From the NCBI GenBank assembly GCA_032718475.1, contig JAUCBJ010000200.1, positions 35,054 to 99,053 on the forward strand: a stretch of DNA of 64,000 bases. The letters are read 5' to 3'. Both the position numbers and the translations under genes were made by a program. The notes under the pieces are model-generated. The model was given only the letters and a program-made list of their open reading frames with translations, made no database searches and was not told where the DNA came from. Source of the stretch: Nemertoderma westbladi. Taxonomy: Eukaryota; Xenacoelomorpha; Nemertodermatida; Nemertodermatidae. Of the stretch, positions 20,451 through 32,529 are shown piece after piece; the stretch's first letter is position 1, and each line of letters starts with the position of its first letter.

Positions 20451-21100
20451 CTGAGTGTATCCGACAATCTCTACACCAGAATTAATGAAACGAAGTTGTT
20501 GGGAGATTGTAGATATGTAAATCGTTAAAAAATTAGATAAAAATTACCACAGCGGATGGCAGAGTCGAAAAATGTACATTAGTGACAGCAAGGATAACAG
20601 TAATTATCGATAGCCGTTAAATATTATTGCATAGCCAGTCATAGGGAATTTGGTTATACGACAATCGTCGGTAATATGGCAGACCCACCAAAGTGCAAAA
20701 ATGCTGCCAAATAACTTCAGCTATTATACCACACCTCTCTACTTCCCTAAGATACTCAAGTACAAATTTATGACTGTGTAATGTATAAATTTATAATAAT
20801 TATATACGTATAAAAAGTGTATAATGAAAATTATACTTCGAAAAATTATCTCTATCAGCTTATTTATAGGGCGAAGATTGGGCGTGGGCACAGGGCGATG
20901 TTTACTCACGAGCCAAGTTTTCTGCGAAGTGCCCAGCACATAATGGATGCATTTGTAAGAAGGAGCAGGGAAGGTGTGTTTATAACAGTCTATTTTTGTA
21001 AATGTAAAGTGACACAGTAGGCAGCACCCGCGTCCAATCTTCGTCAATATATAATTACAACTTAATTAAGTGACTCAGGGGCGTCACAGCCACCCCTGCG
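20451..21100. other. Intergenic DNA
   Basis: I see no gene, RNA or repeat here that I can support. Confidence 0.5.
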
Positions 21101-21157
21101 ACCCCTGCACTCCAGGGGGGCGCAGGGCCAGTGGGGGCGCAGCATATTTTTGAGACA

Positions 21158-21925
21158 GGGGGGGGGGGGGGGAAACTCGACGCAAATGACAGCTTATTAC
21201 TCCCAAAAATAAAACAGTGACCTGTTCTATTGACTAATTGTTTTGGTCAGTGTAACGTTCCACAGTTACCTGCTCCTTTCCTAAAATTGATAATACACAA
21301 TTGAGACGAAATTTTAAATTTATTTAGAATTTTTTTTATTCCAACACAAAAAACCTAATCCATTTATTTTTCTTTAAAAAAACACAGCATTTTAAAAATA
21401 TTGTACTTTTCCTATCCAATATTATACATGTATTCCTGAGCATTTCATTTATGTATGAATAGCAAACTAAAGTACTAATACGTAATATAGTCCATTGTTG
21501 CCCAGCTAATTGTGTGAGATAAATTAGTCTTTCGAACTCCCATACCTCAGATATTTTTCAACGAAATTCAGATTGTGTTACAAATTGTTAGAAATTCAGA
21601 TTACTTTTTAATGTAAGGGGGTGGGTGAGACGTGAGGGGGTGTACGCACAAGCCAAATTTTGTAGGAAGGCTTGCATGAAGATTTAACTTTTTAATCCAC
21701 TGTAAGGGGGCGCATGCAAAATTTTGCAGGGGGGCGCATTGCGATGTTGCGACGTCACTGAAGTGACTGCCTAAGTGTCCGGTAACTGTAACCTGCAGAT
21801 AGGGGAGATTTTCGACGCAATAAAAATTCATCCCTCTCCAGGAGAAATTCGACGCAGATGACCTGATTACTCTCAAAAATAGAACTGTAACATGTTCTAT
21901 TGCGTTTAGTTTATTGTTTTGGTTA
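21158..21925. repeat. Dispersed repeat with ~95-bp direct ends and G tract
   Basis: A 15-G run at 21158-21172 opens a block whose first ~95 bp (TCGACGCAAATGAC ... CTGTTCTATTG ... TTGTTTTGGT) recurs at about 21838-21925. GGGGGCGCA motifs occur at 21116-21142 and again at 21700-21740. The layout suggests an element with direct terminal repeats, or a duplicated repeat, of about 0.75 kb. No coding sequence is evident. Confidence 0.5.
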
Positions 21926-22575
21926 AAATAACGTCTAAGCAGGTGTACATAATAAATCCAGTTGCTGTGTTACATATATAAAATAGTTGTAAGTTACAAA
22001 ACTGCACATTTGCAATAATGTGAGGTAGATAATTACCGACTGGCAGTTAGTTATAGGCAAGGTACATAACGACAATAAATAAAATATCATTATGATTATA
22101 CATAGTAAATAACAATAAGATTATGTTACTAGTATATCCCCGCTAAGCTTATACCTATCATTTATGAAATAATAAATTTCGAATCCATTTCGTTATATCG
22201 GCCAAGCAATATTCTTGACCTCTCACTCCACACCGCCCGGTTGCAAGGCAATTCAATATAATATACCTCATGCAAAGTTGCAATATTTCTAATGAAAAAA
22301 TTTGTTTTGAGATTTGCCACAATTTTCTGGATTTCCGAAATAATCATAATTAAAAATGTTTTGAAAGTATTCATTTTTTTATTTTAGGTCGAACCTTCCA
22401 GTGATTGAAATAAATTTTCCAAGCTACTCTACAAACTTAGATTGCATGGAAGGCGGCACACCACGGCGGGACACCACGGCCTTGATGAAAATCCAGGATG
22501 TTAATTGGTATTCCCGCTGTCTGTCAGTCTGTAACTCATCAACAAGCTTTTGTCGATTAGTGGAAAATGATTTGA
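21926..22575. other. Intergenic DNA
   Basis: No supported feature. It is AT-rich without long tandem repeats. Confidence 0.5.
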
Positions 22576-23300
22576 AAAATTCTCTATTTCACCACACCCA
22601 CTACAGGCCGCAGATACACTGAGGTGCCGAATCCTCTATTTCACCACACCCACTACAGGCCGCAGATACACTGAAGTGCCGAATCCTCTATTTCACCACA
22701 CCCACTACAGGCCGCAGATACACTGAAGTGCCGAATCCTCTATTTCACCACACCCACTACAGGCCGCAGATACACTGAAGTGCCGAATCCTCTATTTCAC
22801 CACACCCACTACAGGCCGCAGATACACTGAAGTGCTGAATCCTCTATTTCACCACACCCACTACAGGCCGCAGATACACTGAAGTGCTGAATCCTCTATT
22901 TCACCACACCCACTACAGGCCGCAGATACACTGAAGTGCCGAATCCTCTATTTCACCACACCCACTACAGGCCGCAGATACACTGAGGTGCCGAATCATC
23001 TATTTCACCACACCCACTACAGGCTGCAGATACACTGAGGTGCCGAATCCTCTATTTCACCACACCCACTACAGGCCGCAGATACACTGAGGTGCCGAAT
23101 CCTCTATTTCACCACACCCACTACAGGCCGCAGATACACTGAGGTGCCGAATCCTCTGTTTCACCACACCCCTACAGGCCGCAGATACACTGAGGTGACG
23201 AATCCTCTATTTCACCACACCCACTACAGGCCGCAGATACACTGAGGTGCCGAATCCTCTATTACACCACAACACCCACTACAGGCCGCAGATACACTTG
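22576..23300. repeat. 52-bp satellite, ~13 units
   Basis: The unit is GAGGTGCCGAATCCTCTATT plus TCACCACACCCACTACAGGC plus CGCAGATACACT. Units differ at single positions (GAAGTG or GAGGTG, GCCGAA or GCTGAA). There are no unique spacers between units. Confidence 0.93.
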
Positions 23301-24993
23301 AGGTGTCGACTCACCATATCTGCACCCAAAATACACATCCAAGTCGCATTTGACACAGACGTATCTGTGTTATTCGAGATTCAAGGTGCGAATATGAATT
23401 TACAGTTGATGTATAAAATAACACAGAACGAAACTGCGCCATCGGTAATTGGCGTTGTGAGATAGGAAGATTGATGTTGCAGGGATGAATGATTTATGAT
23501 ATAATTCCTTACGTGCGTGTTTGTATTAGAGATAATGTCAAGGGCATTTCGCAATGGATATCTGTGACAACTGGCCTCGCCAACTGATGATGGCAGTAGC
23601 CGTGGTAGGTAGCTAAGTACAGTACAATGCCATTAGCAATCTTGTAGAAGTAAAATAAACAATTGGCATTCCTTCGATATGATAATTTTTGTATGCCACT
23701 CGCAATAAGAAGTGCCCCGATATACTGTATACCATATAGCGAACGGGACTGGCGTATTTCATAAAGTGAAGGTCTGATGAAACCTTTATATTTTTGAATA
23801 ATAGATTTTTTTGGAATGATATTTATTTAAAGCTGCGATTGATATTGAAACTCTACCTACATATTATTGATCGGATATGTTCAGTAAATATAACGGTCGT
23901 TGAGAAGGAGACACCTAAATGTCTGTGGGACTCCACAATTGGTAGGGCTGTTGCTGTAGGCAATGAGTGTCGATTCTACTGTTTTGAACGTTGTTACACG
24001 CCATTTAGGTGTCACTCGTGAAGTGCATTCAGCCATTCAGGTCTATGTTTAGAAAATGTGTCCTGACTGAAGGATGTTGCATACGAGTGTACGTAGGCCT
24101 ACATTGACGTATCATCTGCAAAAAGGGAAGTTGTGGATGTCAATACAATGCTGAGGTCATTTGAAATTGAGATAGTTTCACAACTCCTGGGTAGGTGAGT
24201 CAGAATTTTTGCTCTCATTTTTTAGCTACACCGACAAGCGTTTATAAAAGTTGTCTCCGCGCGATATTTACACTGTAGTTATTCTTCAAATAGTTATTTG
24301 TTGGTACTGATGGAAAGCTGGCCATGAAAGGATTAAAAATGTTACACAATCTACATTTCGGTGAAAAATAGCTGAGATATGAACGTTCAAAAGTTGCATG
24401 GTTTTGCACATTACGCGAGGCTATTATAATATATTAAATAAAAAGGCCATATTCTACAGTAGAAAATTCTGTTTATGTATGAATAGCTACATATGAGTAT
24501 GATCAAATAGACATTGCACTGTTGCGCAGCTATGTATGGGATAAACAAAATGTTCCAGAATATGACCAGTGAAAACTCACCCCTCCATTTATCAATTTTC
24601 ACTCTGTGCAAATACATCGCCGGTTTAATGTCCCTAGTGTATTCTCACTCCCCTGCTCGCTGCTCCCGGGGTATCAACCGCGGTATGGTACGACGGGGAC
24701 GGCAGGTTATAACTTCCATATAAAAGTAAATTAATAAATTCATTTTTAGCTGAGTCGCTTGCTGCAGTATTTTGCAGTTTTGAAATTCCGATCAGCCATT
24801 ACACTTTTAGAGGCAACCATCACCTGATCCCAGCCTCATCTACCGGCTTTTCTGCAGTTTACAGATTGCAAACTGCAGTAGTAGTGGCATACCGGTACAG
24901 GCACAGGCATAGGCCTATATAAAAATAATTTTCTGAAACAACTGCTGAACAGGAACTGAGGAAACAGGATTAGACAAAAAGAATACAGTTACC
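23301..24993. other. Intergenic DNA upstream of PPP4C
   Basis: I find no coding exon, RNA gene or tandem repeat that I can defend. The last 150 bp must hold the PPP4C 5' UTR if that gene is transcribed; no TATA box or splice acceptor near the ATG stands out. Confidence 0.5.
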
Positions 24994-25917
24994 ATGACAA
25001 CTACAAGTGACCTAGACCGCCAAATAGACCAACTGCGACGCTGCGAACTAATAAAAGAGAGCGAAGTTAAATCGTTGTGCGCGAAAGTTCGTGAAATATT
25101 GATAGAGGAGAGCAACGTGCAGCGAGTTGACGCCCCGGTAACTGTTTGTGGCGACATCCACGGACAGTTCTACGATCTACGCGAACTATTCAAAGTCGGA
25201 GGCGACGTCCCGGACACCAACTATTTATTCCTCGGAGATTTCGTGGACCGAGGATTCTACAGCGTCGAGACATTCCTGTTGCTACTCGCGTTGAAAGTTC
25301 GTTACACGGATCGGATAACGCTAATCCGCGGGAACCACGAATCGCGACAGATTACCCAGGTTTACGGGTTCTATGACGAGTGTTTACGTAAGTACGGTTC
25401 AATAACGGTATGGCGGTACTGCACGGAGATCTTCGACTATCTCTCCCTCTCCGCTATTATCGACGGAAAGATTTTGTGCGTTCACGGCGGTCTCAGTCCC
25501 TCCATACAGACCCTGGACCAGATTCGGACTATAGACCGTAAGCAAGAGGTCCCCCACGACGGGCCCATGTGCGATCTCTTGTGGTCTGACCCCGAGGACA
25601 CCCAAGGCTGGGGGGTATCGCCCCGCGGTGCCGGCTATCTGTTCGGCTCCGATGTAGTACAACAATTCAACTCGACGAATAACATCGACCTCATTTGTCG
25701 CGCTCATCAGCTCGTTATGGAGGGCTACAAATGGCACTTCAATGAGACCGTTTTGACTGTTTGGTCGGCGCCGAACTACTGCTACCGGTGCGGCAATGTC
25801 GCCGCTATTCTAGAACTAGACGAACACTTACAGAGGAACTTTACGATCTTCGAAGCCGCACCCCAAGAACACCGCGGAATTCCAGCCAAAAAACCCACTC
25901 CAGATTACTTCCTCTAG
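24994..25917 (+). CDS. PPP4C: Protein phosphatase 4 catalytic subunit, single exon
   Basis: The 307-residue product has the length and sequence of animal PP4 catalytic subunits. These metal-dependent Ser/Thr phosphatases work with R2/R3 regulatory subunits in DNA-damage signalling and in centrosome and microtubule control. The PPP core motifs are intact: GDIHGQ, GDFVDRG and RGNHESRQI, then [11 protein letters not shown] and the C-terminal DYFL whose leucine is methylated in this family. [20 protein letters not shown] at the N-terminus is diagnostic of PP4 rather than PP2A or PP6. The start ATG is at the family position. The frame has no intron and no lesion; most animal PPP4C genes are split, so this may be a retrocopy or a lineage-specific intronless gene. 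A minisatellite begins at its stop codon. Confidence 0.96.
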   Translation: MTTTSDLDRQIDQLRRCELIKESEVKSLCAKVREILIEESNVQRVDAPVTVCGDIHGQFYDLRELFKVGGDVPDTNYLFLGDFVDRGFYSVETFLLLLALKVRYTDRITLIRGNHESRQITQVYGFYDECLRKYGSITVWRYCTEIFDYLSLSAIIDGKILCVHGGLSPSIQTLDQIRTIDRKQEVPHDGPMCDLLWSDPEDTQGWGVSPRGAGYLFGSDVVQQFNSTNNIDLICRAHQLVMEGYKWHFNETVLTVWSAPNYCYRCGNVAAILELDEHLQRNFTIFEAAPQEHRGIPAKKPTPDYFL

Positions 25918-26432
25918 CCAAAAATGAGTGTAACAGTCCAGCAGTCACTATATTACTTTCTCTAGAGATCGAGCCACTGGCTCTAACGGATCCACTGAAT
26001 TTAACAGACACCCAAATTATTCCTCTAGACCCACTGAGTTTAACAGACTCCCCATAACTTCCTCTAGACCCACTGAGTTTAACAGACACCCAATAACTTC
26101 CTCTAGACCCACTGAGTTTAACAGATACCCCATAACTTCCTCTAGACCCAATGAGTTTAACAGACACCCCATAACTTCCTCTAGACCCACTGAGTTTAAC
26201 AGACACCCCATAACTTCCTCTAGACCCACTGAGTTTAACAGACACCCCATAACTTCCTCTAGACCCACTGAGTTTAACAGACACCCCATAACTTCCTCTA
26301 GACCCACTGAGTTTAACAGACACCCCATAACTTACTCTAGACCCACTGAGTTTAACAGACACCCCATAACTTACTCTAGACCCACTGAGTTTAACAGACA
26401 CCCCATAACTTACTCTAGACCCACTGAATTTA
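25903..26432. repeat. 39-bp minisatellite seeded from the PPP4C stop region
   Basis: About eleven units of 39 bp (CTTCCTCTAGACCCACTGAG plus TTTAACAGACACCCCATAA) run from 26030 to 26430. The three preceding, more diverged units (25903, 25951, 26017) lead back to TTACTTCCTCTAG, the last codons and stop of PPP4C (Tyr-Phe-Leu-stop). So the array appears to have grown from the gene's own end. It closes in a 16-G tract at 26433-26448. Confidence 0.85.
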
Positions 26433-26584
26433 GGGGGGGGGGGGGGGGTGTGACTAATTGAATTTAGAAAAAAATGCAAATTTTTCAATTACACCTAGTG
26501 CATATTTTTTTGAGGATTTCAAAACTTTAAACCGTTTGTTAATAGCTAATGTACTTCAAAAGTTATGAGTATTATGATAACCTA

Positions 26585-27240
26585 ACTCTGTGTAAGTGTC
26601 TGAAAAGTGTCTGTCAAAATATAACAAGAGCAATTATCTTAGCTAAAAGTTTTGTTATAGGGGTTTTCATGGTCGCTGATTTATTCCTAACATCAGTTTT
26701 CACTTTTAATGAAAACTATTATGTCTGTCAGTCTGTCTGTCGGTCCGACAATGTGACTGACAAAATATAAAGACACACCATCAAGCTAAAACGTTGCTGT
26801 TGTGATTTTCCTGGTCGCCGATTTCAATTCCAATGTCAGTTTTCATATTTTGAGAAGTCTATTCTGTCTGTCAGTCTGTATGTCAGTGTGTCTGTCTGTC
26901 AAAATTTAAGAAAAGCATTCCAACTAGATATACGTTTTTTTTTGTTATGGGGGTTATACTGGTTGCTGATTTCATTTCCGACGTCAGTATTCACTTTTAA
27001 CAGAACCTACTATGTCTGTCTGTCGGTTTTTCTGTCTGTCCACGGATCTGTCTGTCACAATAATAGGAAAGCATACCAACGAGCTAAAAATGTTGTTATG
27101 GGGGTTTTAATGGTTGGTGATTTCATTTCCGATCTCAGTTTTCATGTATTACGTCATCCACATCGTCTGTTTGTCTGTTCAGCTGTCAGTCATATTTTTG
27201 ACGGACAGACAGACAGCAATTCAGACAGACATGACGTTGT
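26585..27240. repeat. ~150-bp tandem repeat with TCTG-rich segments
   Basis: About four degenerate units each contain GTTATGGGGGTTTT(A/C)ATGGT, TGATTTCATTTCC, TCAGTTTTCA and a TGTCTGTCTGTC run followed by CAAAATATAA. The frames read through because the units lack stops in places; no protein is supported. Confidence 0.7.
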
Positions 27241-29796
27241 CAAATGAGAAAACTTACTTCAGAAATGAAATCAACGACCCGGAAAACCCCTGCAACAAAA
27301 TGTTCAGTTGGGTTGTGTGCAGTCTAACTCATTTTAATTAATTATATTACCCTGAACGATAAACTTTAAATGCGTTTTATGAAGGGGAAATTTCAAAATG
27401 CAAAGGCTTTTCTAAAAGTGAACGAATTCGCGTGAAATTTGGCATGAATGATGACTAGGTGTGCTTAACACCCCCTATGACCACTTTTTGAATTTTCTTT
27501 GTTATATATAGCTGAAATATTTAACAAAATGTGTCAATTTTTGGTCAAAGATAAAAATGTGGCAAAAAATCGGTTTTAAAATAATTTTTGAACATAAGCA
27601 ATAATCAAAATTCTGGTCATAGGGTCGTTTCAGAATTCCATTGTATACAAATTATGAAATTTTGGGCGAGTGATGTGATGACCTTTGACCATTTCTCTAA
27701 GAGCCTTTGTATTTAAAAAAAATTCGCAAAAATTTAGTTAATTAGGTAAAAAATAATTTTTTATCCACCTATTGTATAAATTTGGGTAAAATACGGGCAC
27801 GAAAATTTTTAGTGAATTAGTCAACCCCCCCCCCCCCCCCCCCCCCCCTAACAGGCACCCCATAACTGCCCCTACCAATTTAGCAGTGACTCACTACTTC
27901 AGGGTTGTAAGAATTCCCGTAGAGTCTGTATCTAAACGTTAACCATATACCTAACAAGGTTAGGTTTAGGTGCGTAATTATTGTATTATTTATTTATTGT
28001 GATTTCTTGCGCTCACCACAACACAGAGTTATAATAGAGCCATTTTAGTTTCTGTCGTATGGTTTTATATATCGACAACTAATAACTCATTGTAAGTAAA
28101 ATATATTAATGATTGTGGCATTAAAAGTAATTTATTTATAAATGGCGTCATTTTCATTTGTCGATCCGAAAAAATATGCCAGCTAAATGGCGCTAAAACT
28201 GTTTAACTGTTTCATTATAACTCCCTCTATAACTCTGAAGTTTATAAATTATTGTTCAAGCTGATTAGCGCTTTGAACTCCGACAACGATAATTAGTGGG
28301 TTTAACATCGATCTTATGTTAGCTGTGAAAAAAAAACGTTCATATTTTATTTAATAAGGATTTATCCTGCTTATTTCTTATCGATACTAAATCAAACAGT
28401 TTACGAATTCCTTATTGTGTGTGCCAAGTAATTAATTGTCATGTGTAAAAATGTTTTATTATTCAGTTTCGTTTTTATATATCTAAAAACCGTTTGACAA
28501 TATTTTAGGATGTTATATCAGGTTTTAAGATCTTGTAAAATTTGTAACTTTGCATCGCGCTCATATGTTTTAACTAAATAAACTACAAAACTCAAAGTCG
28601 ATTATTCTACCAATTGTCACCGGTAGACGGCTTTACATTTGTCGCTTTCTCTACGATTATAAAATATTTTAAATAATTATATTTGTAGATGTAGACATTT
28701 ACGCGTGTTTAAGTCTCTACCCTTATAATATTTTGTGATTTTCTTTGATACATTGAATAAAATATTTTGCGTGTCTCGATTTTACTTAATTGGTGATTTT
28801 ATGTCTGATGCTGTTTATTTTGACATTAAATAATTACTGTTATATAAATCTACATTATACAGCATTACTAGTCATTTATTGTGATTTTGAATTATTTTAT
28901 ATTGTTTTGTAACTCTAATTAAAACTATCGAACAGTTTTAATATGTGTATAAAACCAGCAAAACCACCAACATTGCTCAGTTAGCATATTCTTAACGTAA
29001 TTCCAAGGTTACCAGACTCGAAATGCGTTATTATTATACAGTCGGCTCGGTGTCGAATCTGCAGAATTTGACTAATTAATAACCAACATTGCACCACCAG
29101 ACGCACCACAGATAGTTCTATGTGGACCCATGGAATGCTATATATGGATCTATTTATAGCATTCCATGATGGACCTCATCTTGGCCAATACTGCCGTCTT
29201 AAGGCAAAATACCCTATCTCCTCCAAAAATCATGTTTTGAGTAATTTAACGAAACGCGTTTTCTTCTACAAGAATATTATTCAGGTACCTGGATACCAGA
29301 ATTTGAACTGCAAGTCACCCAAATATACTAACTTAGAATTTCAAATGCGAGATACACAACTTTTGTAATTTGGGAGCTTAAAAAATGCTGAAAAGATTTT
29401 ATAGGGTGTTTTGCCTCGAAAATGTTGGCAACAAATGAAACTGAAAGCTGATTAGGGTGTTTGTCAATCAAGAGTTGGTATCAAATAGTTTAATACCTTC
29501 AAATAATAATACTGCAGGGTGGAAATTATACTTGACATTTTGTAGTTAAGGGTTGGGTTTTGGTAAATAATGCATATTATAATTCAAAAACATGAGATAA
29601 ACAGCTGATAATTTATGTATAATTGGTTGCCTGGTAACGTCACCATGGTTACCATTCTATGAATTACTCAAACTCAACTCTTGGCAATCGATTATAGTTA
29701 CACTTTGCCCGTAAAAATTTTAGAATTATTCTAGCTAGCTACTGTATAACTATGTGACCAGTTTTACAAAACCTAGTCCGCCAAAATCAAACTCGT
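27241..29796. other. Noncoding stretch with poly-C tract
   Basis: It is AT-rich and I see no gene. A 24-C run lies at 27825-27848. An X-box-like palindrome (GTTGCCTGGTAAC) lies at 29636-29648. A segment at 29188-29221 recurs in inverted form at 32486-32519. Confidence 0.55.
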
Positions 29797-29859
29797 CTTT
29801 CATAAGATGATAATTGATGTTAACGACATACTGACTAACAGGGGGTTGGTATGTATATA

Positions 29860-30755
29860 TTAAATTAAATTAAAGGAAGAACAGGAGTCTTACACCCCCA
29901 ATAAAAAATATAGAATCAGGACATTTAGCCCAAAATATTTCTCGACCCCTAGGGTCATCGAAGAACAACAAACACACAAACACAAACAACTATAAATACA
30001 TGCTAAACATACAGGTACAGTATGTGTCGCAACCCTAACCCTAAGCCTACCCGCCATACACTAAATGATACCGTTAATAAACTGCACAATAGCTAAGCCT
30101 ATATTCTATAAGAAAATATATGACAATTTTGTCGCTGTGAAAGGGGTATGACTGAGGCAAAAATAATTAATTTGTGAAAAATATGGTTGCGTTTCGGCGT
30201 CTAGGACCAGTACGCGCTAATCCTCGACACCTCGTCAGCTGGACAGGGAATTAGCCAAGCCTATCTATAACGCACCAATGACCTAAATTAATCGCACCAT
30301 CAACTCTGTTACCACCTAGCCCAAACAGAAGTCAGACCATAGAACACAGGAACCTTATAGGCCTATGGTAAGTAAATATGTTACCAATGGAAAACTGGTA
30401 GAGTGCTAGGGCACACACACAGTACAAAATTTATATAAGATTTTATGATTTGCAGTAATGTCGGAATTGTGCTCCACTTTCATAAGATGATAATTGATGT
30501 TATATTTGCTTATAGAATATAGGCTTAGCTATTGTGCAGTTTATTAACGGTATCATTTACTGTATGGCGGGTAGGCTTAGGGTTAGGGTTGCGACACATA
30601 CCTGTATGTTTAGCATGTATTTATATTTGTTTGTGTTTGTGTGTTTGTTGTTCTTCGATGACCCTAGGGGTCGAGAAATATTTTGGGCTAAATGTCCTGA
30701 TTCCATATTTTTTATTGGGGGTGTAAGACTCCCGTTCTTCCTTTAATTTAATTTA
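29860..30755. mobile_element. Foldback/MITE-like element with ~255-bp terminal inverted repeats
   Basis: The left arm (29860-30119) and right arm (30501-30755) are reverse complements with few mismatches. They start from TTAAATTAAATTAAAGGAAG and include a CCCTAACCCTAAGCC stretch. The loop of about 380 bp has no reading frame. Long inverted arms and no transposase suggest a non-autonomous DNA element. A 26-bp direct repeat (CTTTCATAAGATGATAATTG...) lies outside the left arm (29797) and inside next to the right arm (30477), pointing to an additional rearrangement. The target duplication is unclear. Confidence 0.8.
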
Positions 30756-30773
30756 AAATCAAACTCAGTCTAC

Positions 30774-31165
30774 TTTACCTTGTAGTGCAGTCTTTCATTA
30801 TTGACATGTTAAGTTCACCATCACACTTTAACTAACGAATTCCACAAACCAATTATATTTCTTGGAATTATTTGCCAAAGTCGTTGAATCAATTTATTGA
30901 CTGTCTATGGGAACTCCTTTGGGTTGAGACAGTGGACGTGGGATACCAATACTGACGTTGCGCTTCAATTTTACCTTGTAGTGCAGTCTTTCATTATTGA
31001 CATGTTAAGTTCACCATCACACTTTAACTAACGAATTCCACAAACCAATTATATTTCTTGGAATTATTTGCCAAAGTCGTTGAATCAATTTATTGACTGT
31101 CTATGGGAACTCCTTTGGGTTGAGACAGTGGACGTGGGATACCAATACTGACGTTGCGCTTCAAT
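30774..31165. repeat. Perfect-looking 196-bp tandem duplication
   Basis: 30774-30969 and 30970-31165 appear identical by eye, both beginning TTTACCTTGTAGTGCAGTC and ending GACGTTGCGCTTCAAT. Identity over 196 bp implies a recent duplication or an assembly artefact. Confidence 0.9.
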
Positions 31166-31980
31166 AAGTTGACTCCCCACAGCCACATATCCTCCCCACA
31201 CAGCCACATATCCTCCCCACACAGCCCCATATCCTCCCCAAAGCCACATATCCTCCCCATACCCCACAGCCACATATCCTCCCCACAGCCACATATCCTC
31301 CCGCCTCCCCACAGCCACATATCCTCCCGCCTCCCCACAGCCACATATCCTCCCCACAGCCACATATCCTCCCCAAACAGCCACATATCCTCCCCACAGC
31401 CACATATCCTCCCCACAGCCACATATCCTCCCCACAGCCACATATCCTCCCCACACAGCCACATATCATCCCCACAGCCACATATCCTCCCCACACAGCC
31501 ACATATCCTCCCCACAGCCACATATCCTCCCCACAGCCACATATCCTCCCCACAGCCACATATCCTCCCCACAGAGCCACATATCCTCCCCACAGCCCAC
31601 AGCCACATATCCTCCACACAGCCCACAGCCACATATCCTGCCCACAGCCACATATCCTCCCCACAGCCCACAGCCACATATCCTCCCCACAGCCCACAGC
31701 CACATATCCTCCCCACAGGCCACAGCCACATATCCTCCCCACAGGCCACAGCCACATATCCTCCCCACACAGCCACATATCCTCCCCACACAGCCACATA
31801 TCCTCCCGCCTCCCCACAGCCACATATCCTCCCCACACAGCCACATATCCTCCCACACAGCCACATATCCTCCCCACACAGCCACATATCCTCCCCACAG
31901 CCACATAACCTCCCCACACAGCCACATATCCTCCCCACACAGCCACATATCCTCCCCACACAGCCACATATCCTCTCCAC
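31166..31980. repeat. ~19-21-bp CACATATCCTCCCCACAGC minisatellite
   Basis: About 40 units of CACATATCCTCCCCACAGC with small length variants (CACACAGC, CAGCCCACAGC, CCGCCTCCCCACAGC). Long open frames on both strands are a by-product of a repeat without stop codons and are not called as genes. Confidence 0.95.
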
Positions 31981-31993
31981 TGTCCACCCTGAC

Positions 31994-32077
31994 CTGAGCT
32001 AAAATACCAACACCGATATCCTCATCCAAGTTGAAGCCGTAAAACGTGTCTTCCAGTTCCATTGGCTTTGTATATTC
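31994..32077 (-). CDS. Candidate coding exon, 28 codons, function unknown
   Basis: On the minus strand an AG acceptor (CGATTAG) precedes an open segment reading EYTKPMELEDTFYGFNLDED and ending ...GILAQ, followed by a good donor (CTCAG|GTCAGG). The donor opens straight into the minisatellite at 31166-31980, which would then be intronic. It pairs in phase with the candidate exon at 32530-32710. I do not recognise the family. The support is only splice-site shape and phase, so this is tentative. Confidence 0.3.
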
Positions 32078-32529
32078 CTAATCGACTGAATTGAGATTCT
32101 ATAGAGACAATAGAAAGTACAAAATCTTTCCTAGGGTATTTTACCCGCATGTAAATGCGAACAAACTGAAATTCCCGCCAATATCTACGCATAAGTAATA
32201 GGAAATAACACTATTATATTATAAGCTTTTCTAAGGAAAAACGCCCTACCGTTAAATGTAAGGTAAACTAAATAAAAGTGTTACTAAGGCATATTACCCT
32301 TATGTACCTTATTTTAGATGGAGCGTGTTTTGCCTTTAAGTGACAGGGCTGAGGATCAAGCATAGGGTGTTTTAAACTCGCAAAATATGACTTTCTTGCA
32401 TATAAACCATGGTATTTCTTGGTTTCATTTGAAAGCGTGCCTTAAATTAGGCCGGTCTGTACAATAAAAAATATTCCAAATATTTTGAGATAGGGCATTC
32501 TGCCTTAAGACGGCAGAATAATCCATTAC

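Noticed and set aside
22576-23300. CRISPR-like regular array
   Set aside because: The whole 52-bp unit repeats with no unique spacers, and the context is a eukaryotic genome.
25841-26488. Minus-strand frame with a repeated SGSRGSYGVSVKL motif
   Set aside because: It runs antisense through the 39-bp minisatellite and the end of PPP4C; a 39-bp unit keeps phase, so the long frame is expected without coding function.
29120-29368. Plus-strand 82-codon frame
   Set aside because: It overlaps an inverted dispersed repeat and has no protein-like conservation signal that I can see.
30030-30600. Telomere repeats
   Set aside because: Only about two CCCTAA units occur, inside the inverted arms of a foldback element.
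31085-32062. Long open frames on both strands and in several phases (up to about 300 codons)
   Set aside because: The CACATATCCTCCCCACAGC minisatellite has no stop in several frames; the products are pure low-complexity repeats.
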